Positions 18,298-25,595 of a stretch of 45,628 nt of DNA are shown piece by piece. The position numbers were made by a program, and so were the translations under genes. The number at the start of each line of letters is the position of its first letter. Position 1 is the stretch's first letter. The notes beneath the pieces were generated by a model, which saw only the letters and a program-made list of their open reading frames with translations, had not been told where the DNA came from and made no database searches. The stretch comes from Gallionellales bacterium GWA2_60_142 (lineage in GTDB: Bacteria > Pseudomonadota > Gammaproteobacteria > Burkholderiales > Gallionellaceae): contig MGWR01000036.1 in assembly GCA_001801085.1 (NCBI GenBank), positions 1-45,628 of the forward strand. Reading direction: 5' to 3'.

Positions 18298-21153
18298 ATG
18301 CTGCACGCCGTAGCCACCGAGGGTGTCACCATGTCTCCGATGCATGTCACCGACGTTTCAGATTCCGTTCAGTCTCAACCCAGCACGCTCGACCAATACA
18401 AGGTGATCCGCCGCAATGGCTCGGTGGTTCCGTTCGAGCCCAGCAAGATTTCCATTGCTCTGACCAAGGCGTTCATCGCCGTCAATGGCGCCCAGGGCGC
18501 CGGTTCCGCCCGCGTGCGCGAGCTGGTCGAGCAGTTGGCCGGCGGCGTAGTGTCCGCGCTGATGCGTCGCCAGCCGCACGGTGGCACCTTGCATATTGAG
18601 GACATTCAGGATCAGGTCGAGCTCGGTCTGATGCGTTCCGGCGAGCACGATGTCGCGCGAGCCTATGTGTTGTACCGCGAAGAGCGTTCCCGCTCGCGCG
18701 CCAAGGTCAAGAGTATCGAGCCGGCGCACGTCATCAATGTGACAGGGACGGACGGCGTCGTCCGTCCGCTGGATCTCGATCGTCTCTCTGTGCTGATGCT
18801 GTCGGCTTGCGAGGGACTGGGCGATGCGGTCAGCGCGGATGCGGTGCTCAAGCTGGCGATCAAGGATCTGTACGACGGCGTGTCGCAGCAGGAAGTCAGC
18901 AAGTGTCTGATCCTTGCGGCGCGCTCGCTGATCGAACAGGAGCCGGCCTATAACTTCGTTACCGCGCGCCTGCTGCTCAATAATATGTGCTGCGAGACGC
19001 TGGGCGAGGATGTCGCTCCCGGCGAGATGGCGACGCGTTATGCGGAATATTTCCCCGAGTACATCAAGCGCGGCGTCGCGGCCGAGTTGCTGGACGTGCG
19101 CCTGTCGCAGTTCGACCTGCCGCGCCTCGCCGCCGAACTGGACGCGTCGCGCGATTTGCAGTTCGGTTACCTCGGCTTGCAGACTTTGTACGACCGCTAC
19201 TTCCTGCATGTGCAGGGCAAGCGCATCGAATTGCCGCAGGCCTTCTTCATGCGCGTCGCGATGGGCTTGTCGTTGAACGAGATCGACCGCGAGTCGCGCG
19301 CGATCGAGTTTTATCGCCTGCTGTCCAGTTTCGACTTCATGAGCTCCACGCCGACGCTGTTCAATTCCGGTACGCAACGCTCGCAACTGTCGTCCTGCTA
19401 TCTGACTACGGTGGCGGACGATCTGGACGGCATCTACGAGGCGATCAAGGATAATGCGCTGCTGGCAAAATTCGCCGGCGGTCTGGGCAACGACTGGACG
19501 CCGGTGCGCGCGCTGGGCGCTCACATCAAGGGCACCAACGGCGAGTCGCAGGGTGTGGTGCCGTTCCTGAAAGTGGTGAACGATACGGCGGTTGCGGTGA
19601 ATCAGGGCGGCAAGCGCAAGGGCGCGGTGTGCGCCTACCTGGAAACCTGGCACCTGGACATCGAGGAATTCCTCGATCTGCGCAAAAACACCGGCGATGA
19701 CCGTCGCCGCACGCACGACATGAACACCTCGAACTGGATTCCCGACCTGTTCATGAAGCGCGTAATGGAAGGCGGCGACTGGACATTGTTTTCGCCGTCC
19801 AATGTGCCTGACCTGCACGACAAGTTCGGCGCCGATTTCGAGCGCGCCTACGTGGCTTACGAGGCGAAGGCCGCCAACGGCGAGATCAAGCTGTTCAAGA
19901 AGCTCCCTGCGGCCAGCCTGTGGCGCAAGATGCTGACCATGTTGTTCGAAACCGGCCATCCATGGATCACCTTCAAGGATCCGTGCAACATCCGTTCGCC
20001 GCAGCAGCATGTCGGCGTGGTGCACAGCTCCAACCTGTGCACCGAGATCACGCTGAACACCAGCGACAGCGAAATCGCCGTGTGCAACCTGGGTTCGGTG
20101 AATCTGGCGGCTCACCTGTATCCAAAAGGACACGAGCAGGCTGGGCAGATCGACCACGACAAGCTGCGCCGCACCGTCAACACCGCGATGCGCATGCTGG
20201 ATAACGTGATCGACATCAACTATTACGCGGTGGGCAAGGCGCGCAATTCCAACCTGAAGCATCGTCCGGTCGGCATGGGCATCATGGGTTTCCAGGATTG
20301 CCTGCACGAACTGCGCATTGCTTATTCGTCGCAGGAGGCGGTCGAATTTGCGGATCGCTCGATGGAGGCGGTGTGCTACTACGCCTACTGGGCGTCCACC
20401 GAGCTGGCCGAGGAGCGCGGACGCTATGCCAGCTATCGCGGCAGCCTGTGGGATCGCGGCATCCTGCCTCAGGATTCCTTGGATATGCTGCGCAATGAAC
20501 GGGGCGGTTACGTCGAAGTCGATATGTCGTCCAGCATGGATTGGGACGCATTGCGTGCCCGCATCAAGCAGCATGGCATGCGTAATTCCAACTGCGTGGC
20601 AATCGCGCCGACCGCGACGATCTCCAATATCATCGGCGTATCGGCCTGTATCGAGCCGACTTACCAGAACATCTTCGTGAAATCGAATCTGTCCGGCGAG
20701 TTCACCGTCATCAACGAGCATCTGGTTGCCGACCTGAAGCAGTTGGGGTTGTGGGACGAGGTGATGATCGCCGACCTGAAGTATTTCGACGGGACCTTGG
20801 CCAAGATCGACCGCGTGCCGCAGGAGCTGCGCAGCCTCTATGCGACAGCATTCGAGGTCGAGCCAAGCTGGTTGATCGAGGCGGCATCGCGTCGCCAGAA
20901 GTGGATCGATCAGGCGCAGTCGCTGAATATCTATATGTCGGGCGTGTCTGGACGCAAGCTGGACGAGACTTACAAACTGGCATGGCTGCGCGGATTGAAG
21001 ACGACGTACTATCTGCGCACATTGGGGGCGACTTCCGCCGAGAAATCCACCGGTCGCGCCGGAGCGTTGAATGCGGTGCCGACGCACGGTGGCGTAGTGG
21101 AAGAAACCAAGTTCTGCTCGATTGACAACCCCGAATGCGAGGCGTGCCAGTAG
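18298..21153 (+). CDS. nrdA: Ribonucleoside-diphosphate reductase class Ia, alpha subunit
   Basis: A 951-residue catalytic subunit that reduces ribonucleotides to deoxyribonucleotides. The N-terminus holds ATP-cone regulatory sequence (YKVIRRNGSVVPFEPSKI, and a second cone-like stretch around residues 145-230). The catalytic core shows SSTPTLFNSGTQRSQLSSCYL and SNLCTEI with the thiyl-radical cysteine (Cys581, in N-x-C-x-E). The C-terminal redox pair is Cys947 and Cys950 in ECEACQ. GGGAG stands just before the ATG at 18298. The region after its stop carries repeats that include degenerate copies of its last codons. Confidence 0.97.
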   Translation: MLHAVATEGVTMSPMHVTDVSDSVQSQPSTLDQYKVIRRNGSVVPFEPSKISIALTKAFIAVNGAQGAGSARVRELVEQLAGGVVSALMRRQPHGGTLHIEDIQDQVELGLMRSGEHDVARAYVLYREERSRSRAKVKSIEPAHVINVTGTDGVVRPLDLDRLSVLMLSACEGLGDAVSADAVLKLAIKDLYDGVSQQEVSKCLILAARSLIEQEPAYNFVTARLLLNNMCCETLGEDVAPGEMATRYAEYFPEYIKRGVAAELLDVRLSQFDLPRLAAELDASRDLQFGYLGLQTLYDRYFLHVQGKRIELPQAFFMRVAMGLSLNEIDRESRAIEFYRLLSSFDFMSSTPTLFNSGTQRSQLSSCYLTTVADDLDGIYEAIKDNALLAKFAGGLGNDWTPVRALGAHIKGTNGESQGVVPFLKVVNDTAVAVNQGGKRKGAVCAYLETWHLDIEEFLDLRKNTGDDRRRTHDMNTSNWIPDLFMKRVMEGGDWTLFSPSNVPDLHDKFGADFERAYVAYEAKAANGEIKLFKKLPAASLWRKMLTMLFETGHPWITFKDPCNIRSPQQHVGVVHSSNLCTEITLNTSDSEIAVCNLGSVNLAAHLYPKGHEQAGQIDHDKLRRTVNTAMRMLDNVIDINYYAVGKARNSNLKHRPVGMGIMGFQDCLHELRIAYSSQEAVEFADRSMEAVCYYAYWASTELAEERGRYASYRGSLWDRGILPQDSLDMLRNERGGYVEVDMSSSMDWDALRARIKQHGMRNSNCVAIAPTATISNIIGVSACIEPTYQNIFVKSNLSGEFTVINEHLVADLKQLGLWDEVMIADLKYFDGTLAKIDRVPQELRSLYATAFEVEPSWLIEAASRRQKWIDQAQSLNIYMSGVSGRKLDETYKLAWLRGLKTTYYLRTLGATSAEKSTGRAGALNAVPTHGGVVEETKFCSIDNPECEACQ

Positions 21154-21380
21154 GCAAGCCCCGCATCGGGGTTGCGGTGAAGGCTAACTTGCGGAGCAAG
21201 TTAAGCCCCGAAGGGGGGGGCCGAAACCACAATCCGTTTTGTGAGGCGTGCCAGTAGGCACGACACACGCTCTGGATTACGGCGAAGGCTAACCTGCGTA
21301 GCAGGTTAAGCCCCGAAGGGGCGGCCGTAGCCACAATCCGGCGAAGCATGTCAGTAGGTATGTCGAATCGGGCGGCAGAA
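21124..21380 (+). repeat. Tandem array: nrdA 3'-end copies separated by palindromic elements
   Basis: The last codons and stop of nrdA recur twice downstream. Real tail: 21124-21153. Copy 2: 21228-21257, reading H-N-P-F-C-E-A-C-Q-stop, with 18 identical bases through GAGGCGTGCCAGTAGGCA. Copy 3: 21332-21357, degenerate (CACAATCCG then GTCAGTAGG). The spacing is 104 and 100 bp. Between the copies lie palindromic elements at 21175-21228 and 21280-21332. This explains most of the 304-bp gap between nrdA and nrdB. The remainder (21380-21457) shows only the AGGAG site of nrdB. Confidence 0.85.
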
Positions 21381-21457
21381 TAAAAAATTTGAGTCTGTCC
21401 CATCGCAGACTATGAAATATGGGCAGCAATGTCCGATAAACACAGGAGATGAACAAT

Positions 21458-22597
21458 ATGCTGACATTCGAAGAAGACATCAAGCCGTCCGCGATACCGT
21501 TTGGTGCGATGCATGCGGCTTATGGCGATGCCCCTGCCGGGACGCGTGCGGACAGTCTGCAAATGGATGTCGCGCCTGCTACAGGCCGCGTGCGCGTCGA
21601 GGACAAGGCGATCATTAATTCGCGCGCCGACGTGAACCAGTTGGTGCCGTTCAAGTACAAGTGGGCTTGGGAGAAATATCTCGCCGCCTGCGCGAACCAC
21701 TGGATGCCGCAGGAAGTGAACATGACCGCGGACATCGCGCTGTGGAAAGGCAACAAACTGACCGAGGACGAGCGCCGTCTGGTCAAGCGCAACCTCGGTT
21801 TCTTCACCACGGCGGACAGTCTGGCTGCGAACAATATCGTGCTCGGCACTTATCGCCACATCAGCAACCCCGAATGCCGTCAGTTTCTGTTGCGTCAGGC
21901 TTTCGAGGAGGCAATCCATACTCATGCCTATCAGTACATCGTCGAGAGCCTGGGGCTGGACGAGGGCGAGATTTTCAACATGTATCACGAGGTGCCCAGC
22001 ATCCGCGCCAAGGACGAGTTCCTGATTCCGTTCATCAACGTGCTGACCGACCCGGCATTCAAGACTGGTACGCAGGAGGCGGATCAGGCGCTGTTGCGGA
22101 GTCTGATCGTGTTCGCCTGCATCATGGAAGGCCTGTTCTTCTATGTTGGCTTCGTGCAGATCCTGGCGCTCGGGCGCCAGAACAAGATGACCGGCGCTGC
22201 GGAGCAATACCAGTACATCCTGCGCGACGAATCCATGCACCTGAACTTCGGCGTGGATGTGATCAACCAGATCAAAATGGAAAACCCGCATTTGTGGACG
22301 CCGGAATTCCGCGAAGAAATCCGCGGCCTGTTCCAGAAAGGCGTCGAGTTGGAATATGCTTACGCCGAAGACACCATGCCGCGCGGCGTGCTGGGGCTGA
22401 ATGCCGGTATGTTTAAGGAATACCTGCGCTTTATCGCGAACCGCCGATGCCAGCAAATTGGTGTCGACACCTTGTATCCGGGTGCAACCAATCCGTTTCC
22501 CTGGATGGCCGAAATGATCGACTTGAAGAAAGAAAAGAATTTCTTTGAAACTCGCGTAACCGAGTATCAAAGCGGGGGCGCGTTGTCGTGGGACTGA
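21458..22597 (+). CDS. nrdB: Ribonucleoside-diphosphate reductase class Ia, beta subunit
   Basis: A 379-residue diiron-tyrosyl radical subunit that initiates catalysis in NrdA. The metal/radical motif E-x-x-H-x-x-x-Y is EAIHTHAY (Glu151, His154, radical Tyr158). Further ligands lie in CIMEGLFF and [10 protein letters not shown]. The C-terminal tail GALSWD is the part that docks into NrdA. ATG 21458 has AGGAG nine bases upstream; the ATG at 21449 touches the AGGAG and is less likely. Diverged copies of its 3' end lie downstream. Confidence 0.96.
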   Translation: MLTFEEDIKPSAIPFGAMHAAYGDAPAGTRADSLQMDVAPATGRVRVEDKAIINSRADVNQLVPFKYKWAWEKYLAACANHWMPQEVNMTADIALWKGNKLTEDERRLVKRNLGFFTTADSLAANNIVLGTYRHISNPECRQFLLRQAFEEAIHTHAYQYIVESLGLDEGEIFNMYHEVPSIRAKDEFLIPFINVLTDPAFKTGTQEADQALLRSLIVFACIMEGLFFYVGFVQILALGRQNKMTGAAEQYQYILRDESMHLNFGVDVINQIKMENPHLWTPEFREEIRGLFQKGVELEYAYAEDTMPRGVLGLNAGMFKEYLRFIANRRCQQIGVDTLYPGATNPFPWMAEMIDLKKEKNFFETRVTEYQSGGALSWD

Positions 22598-22862
22598 GGC
22601 TGGAAATTCGTTCGGTGAAGGCTAACCTGCGCAGCAGGTTAAAGACGGCTTTTCCGTCTGGCCGTAGCCAAAAGAAATTTTTCGAACCCGCATTGCTGAG
22701 TATCAGCGCAAAGGCGCTCTGTCTTGGGATTGAGATGACGGAAGAGGAATTTTTGAAGCGCAGGCCTGTAGTGCTCCGACGAAAGTGTGGGCGGAGCGTG
22801 GGAGTTTGCTGACAGACGCGTCACCGTATCAAACGGTGGCGCGTTGTCTTGTGGTCAGACTG
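22534..22862 (+). repeat. nrdB 3'-end copies with an intervening palindromic element
   Basis: The real nrdB tail ends at 22597. After the palindromic element (22613-22669), copy 2 runs 22672-22733. With one missing base restored it reads F-E-T-R-I-A-E-Y-Q-R-K-G-A-L-S-W-D-stop, with mainly third-position differences from the real tail. A more degenerate copy 3 lies at about 22816-22862 (CGCGTCACCG, TATCAAA, GGCGCGTTGTC, GACTG). A possible fragment of the preceding codons lies near 22740-22764, separated from copy 3 by a GCTCCG..CGGAGC hairpin. No gene is supported in 22598-22862. Confidence 0.8.
22613..22669 (+). repeat. Palindromic element shared by the nrdA and nrdB 3' flanks
   Basis: The outer stem is GGCTA / TAGCC. 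Inside are AACCTGC-GCA-GCAGGTT and AGACGG-CTTTT-CCGTCT. The same plan occurs at 21280-21332 (second hairpin CCCC-GAA-GGGG) and at 21175-21228 (first hairpin AACTTGC/GCAAGTT, outer stem decayed). The common opening is CGGYGAAGGCTAAC and the common close is GGCCGTAGCC. One base pair covaries in the first hairpin, and the second hairpin is replaced as a whole. Confidence 0.82.
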
Positions 22863-22908
22863 TTTTAATGGGACGATCAAGATCGCTGGTTAACTAGACA
22901 TGGCCAAT

Positions 22909-22999
22909 CGATCGAGTCAGAAAAATGCTGGCTCGGTCGCTGGTCAATGTTGTATAGCCAATCGACTAGGCTGGAAAAAGACTCCAGCCTAGTCGTTAA
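22909..22999 (+). repeat. Two tandem related stem-loops, possible terminators
   Basis: Stem-loop 1 pairs CGATCGAGTCAG (22909-22920) with CTGGCTCGGTCG (22928-22939) using two G-U pairs. Stem-loop 2 pairs CGACTAGGCTGGA (22963-22975) with TCCAGCCTAGTCG (22983-22995) perfectly. Each has a 7-nt loop starting AAAA and is preceded by GCCAATCGA. No clear T-run follows, so termination is plausible but unproven. Nothing else is recognised in 22863-23090 apart from the AAGGAGG site before 23091. Confidence 0.6.
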
Positions 23000-23090
23000 A
23001 AGGCTTCGGACATGCCGCGGTGCGGTATGCTGGGGGTGGTAGTCGCAGGTGTTGTATTTCGTTAACTTTCATTATCTCAAGGAGGTTGAA

Positions 23091-23774
23091 ATGGCAGCAG
23101 AAAAGAAAACTAAACCAGCAGCAAAGAAGGCGGCAGCTGCAAAGCCGGCAGCCAAGAAAGTAGTAGCCAAGCCAGCCGCCAAGAAGGCAGCACCGGCAGC
23201 GAAGAAAGCCGTCGCAGCCAAGAAGCCTGTAGCTAAAAAGGCGGTAGCAGCGAAGAAGCCAGCGGCCAAGAAGGCAGCACCGGCAGCGAAGAAAGTCGTC
23301 GCCGCCAAGAAGCCTGTAGCTAAAAAGGCGGTAGCAGCGAAGAAGCCAGCGGCCAAGAAGGCAGTACCGGCAGCGAAGAAAGTTGTCGCCGCCAAGAAGC
23401 CTGTAGCTAAAAAGGCGGTAGCAGCGAAGAAGCCAGCGGCCAAGAAGGCAGCACCGGCAGCGAAGAAGGTTGTCGCAGCCAAGAAGCCTGTAGCTAAAAA
23501 GGCGGTAGCAGCGAAGCCGGTGGCCAAGAAGGCAGCACCGGCAGCGAAGAAAGTTGTCGCCGCCAAGAAGCCTGTAGCTAAAAAGGTGGTAGCAGCGAAG
23601 CCAGTGGCCAAGAAGGCAGCACCGGCTGTCGCAGCCAAACCGGCAGCAGCTCCTGCTCCTGTTGTGGTCGCGGCGAAACCGGCAGCTCCAGCACCGGCTC
23701 CTTCTGCGCCAGCTCCTGTGCGTCCGGCGGCTACATGGCCTTTTCCCACACCGGGTATCGGCAAGCCGAACTGA
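23091..23774 (+). CDS. Histone H1-like, lysine/alanine/proline-repeat DNA-binding protein
   Basis: A 227-residue, extremely basic protein made of KPAAKKA/VAAKKPVAKK repeats, resembling the eukaryotic H1 tail and bacterial AlgP/HctB/Bordetella BpH1-like proteins that bind DNA non-specifically in the nucleoid. A 29-residue (87-bp) unit, KKAAPAAKKVVAAKKPVAKK plus AVAAKKPAA, repeats nearly five times with small changes. The C-terminal 45 residues are Pro/Ala-rich and end in WPFPTPGIGKPN. AAGGAGG gives an excellent ribosome-binding site for the ATG at 23091. The number of repeats is likely to vary between strains. The exact function is inferred from composition. Confidence 0.85.
   Translation: MAAEKKTKPAAKKAAAAKPAAKKVVAKPAAKKAAPAAKKAVAAKKPVAKKAVAAKKPAAKKAAPAAKKVVAAKKPVAKKAVAAKKPAAKKAVPAAKKVVAAKKPVAKKAVAAKKPAAKKAAPAAKKVVAAKKPVAKKAVAAKPVAKKAAPAAKKVVAAKKPVAKKVVAAKPVAKKAAPAVAAKPAAAPAPVVVAAKPAAPAPAPSAPAPVRPAATWPFPTPGIGKPN
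23123..23640 (+). repeat. Imperfect 87-bp tandem repeat within the histone-like gene
   Basis: The DNA repeats with an 87-bp period through the KPAAKK region, with shared blocks such as GCTAAAAAGGCGGTAGCAGC and AAGAAGGCAGCACCGGCAGC recurring. The last two units are shortened by one codon. Confidence 0.85.
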
Positions 23775-24189
23775 TCGGGGATGTCGCTGTGGCGGTGCGA
23801 CACCTGGCACGGTGTGGCGCAGCCATCCGATAGTACTGCCAGTCGCGGTCGGGTCGCGGGAGTTTTGGCCTGGTCGATGGTAATGGTGTGCGGGAGGGGC
23901 TGCTTGCCGGCAGCTCCCGCAATCGGGTCGGCTTGATAGTCGTGTCGTGGTTGCTCCCGGATGCATGAGCATTGGGGGAGTTGCCGCACTGCGTTTGTTT
24001 TTCGGGCGCACCGAGTCCGCTTCTGTTTTTCGAGCGCACAGAGTCCGGGTGCGTGCGTTTTTTCGCCAATCGAGTATTGGCGTGTTGTTCTATTCCATCA
24101 CCGCCGCAGGCGCTTGTGATAGGCTTTGTGCCCCTTGAATTCCCGTCGTATTCTGGTTTCCTCGAACTGAATCCGCCCTCGATAACGCG
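23775..24189. other. 415-bp gene-free stretch with a small direct repeat
   Basis: No convincing gene is seen. It contains an imperfect hairpin, GGGGCTGC..GCAGCTCC, at about 23896-23917. It also has two direct copies of GTTTTTCGRGCGCAC.GAGTCCG (23997-24019 and 24025-24047, 28-bp period). The promoter of pabB presumably lies here but I could not place it. Confidence 0.5.
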
Positions 24190-25530
24190 ATGAGCTTCTA
24201 TGCAGTCGAACTAGCCTATTGTAGCGATGCCGGTCATTACTTCGCCGCCATCGCCGATCTGCCATGGGCTGTCTGGCTGGATAGCGGCGGCATGTCGCGT
24301 TACGACATCCTGACCGCTGCGCCGCAGCGCTCCATTGCGTTGAAGGGCGAGGAGGATGGAGATCCGTTTGTGTTGCTTCGTGCCGAACTCGGCGCTTCCG
24401 TTGCTCCCGTCGAGGGAGTGCCGTTCGCGGGTGGGGCGCTGGGCTACTGGAGTTACGATCTGGCGCGGAACATGATGCGTTTGCCGGACAAGGCACGGGA
24501 CCGCGAGCAACTGCCCCTGATGGCCGTCGGGCTTTATGATTGGGCGTTGGTGCTGGATCACCGGAAAAAGACCGCAAGGCTGGTGTCCCACCGGCGTTAT
24601 GCCGAGACCGATGTGTTGTTGCCTCAAATCCTGAAGCGCTTGCAAGATGGCGTCCCTGTGTCGTCCGGCAGCTTCCGGGTGCAGGGCCGTATCGCATCCA
24701 ACTTCGACCGAGAGTCTTACCGCGTCGCATTCGATGCCGTGCAGGGCTATCTGCAGGCGGGCGACTGCTACCAGGTCAACCTCGCGCAACGTTTCAGCGC
24801 GCAGGCCTCTGGCGATGCACTCGATGCGTATCTGGAACTGCGCCGAATCAGTCCGGCGCCCTATGCTGCATTCCTGAGTTTTCCGCATGCGCAGATCCTT
24901 TGTGCTTCGCCGGAACGTTTCCTCAGCGTGCGGGCTGGTCATGTGGAGACCAAGCCGATCAAGGGGACGAGACCGCGTGGCGGAGATGCCGAGAGCGACC
25001 GCCTTCTTGCCGACGAATTGAGGACACATCCCAAGGATAGAGCCGAGAATCTCATGATCGTCGACCTGCTGCGCAACGATCTGGGCAAGAGCTGCGTACC
25101 CGGTTCGGTGCGGGTGCCTAAGCTGTTCGAGGTCGAGAGCTACGCAAACGTGCATCATCTGGTCAGCACCGTGGAGGGCGAGCTGGCGGAGGGGCGCGAT
25201 GCGCTCGACCTGTTGCGCGACTGTTTCCCCGGCGGCTCGGTGACCGGCGCGCCGAAGCAGCGTGCGATGGAGATTATCGAGCAGCTTGAGTCGGATCGGC
25301 GTGGCGTGTATTGCGGGGCGATTGGCTATCTCGGCTTCGATGGCAACATGGATACCAATATCGCGATCCGCACACTTGTTTACTCGGATGGCGTCGTGCG
25401 CTGCTGGGCCGGTGGCGGCCTCGTTGCTGACTCGCAATGTGGTGCGGAATATCAGGAGACGCTGGACAAGGCATCGGCGATGCTTCGGCTGCTGGAATTT
25501 TGTGGCGGTGCGCCCGGCGACTTTGCGTAA
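24190..25530 (+). CDS. pabB: Aminodeoxychorismate synthase component I
   Basis: A 446-residue chorismate-binding enzyme of folate synthesis. It aminates chorismate to aminodeoxychorismate using ammonia from a PabA partner. The C-terminal chorismate-binding domain shows CYQVNLAQRF, PIKGTRPRG (the lysine is typical of PabB, where TrpE has alanine), DLLRNDLG, GGSVTGAPK and YCGAIGYLGFDG. There is no fused PabA or PabC domain. It is convergent with spoT, 65 bp apart, with no clear terminator between them. Confidence 0.93.
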   Translation: MSFYAVELAYCSDAGHYFAAIADLPWAVWLDSGGMSRYDILTAAPQRSIALKGEEDGDPFVLLRAELGASVAPVEGVPFAGGALGYWSYDLARNMMRLPDKARDREQLPLMAVGLYDWALVLDHRKKTARLVSHRRYAETDVLLPQILKRLQDGVPVSSGSFRVQGRIASNFDRESYRVAFDAVQGYLQAGDCYQVNLAQRFSAQASGDALDAYLELRRISPAPYAAFLSFPHAQILCASPERFLSVRAGHVETKPIKGTRPRGGDAESDRLLADELRTHPKDRAENLMIVDLLRNDLGKSCVPGSVRVPKLFEVESYANVHHLVSTVEGELAEGRDALDLLRDCFPGGSVTGAPKQRAMEIIEQLESDRRGVYCGAIGYLGFDGNMDTNIAIRTLVYSDGVVRCWAGGGLVADSQCGAEYQETLDKASAMLRLLEFCGGAPGDFA

Positions 25531-25595
25531 GGGGCAGGGAGCTCGTCCAAGTGCGGAACGGTGGCAGGACGGTCCCTGTGTAAACGAGGAGGGGG

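Noticed and set aside
18358-21087. A 909-codon open frame antisense to nrdA
   Set aside because: It mirrors nrdA completely. The composition is low-complexity Arg/Gln/His-rich and no motif is seen.
22588-22812. A 74-codon frame after nrdB
   Set aside because: It reads through the palindromic element and the out-of-frame nrdB tail copy, with no ribosome-binding site. It is better explained as repeat sequence.
23123-23640. Regular repeats that could suggest a CRISPR array
   Set aside because: The period is a whole number of codons, the repeats are translated, and there are no unique spacers.
23072-23989. Antisense frames over the histone-like gene, including an Ala/Phe-rich one
   Set aside because: They are the complement of the KPAAKK repeat. 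Their apparent membrane-like character follows from the repeat.
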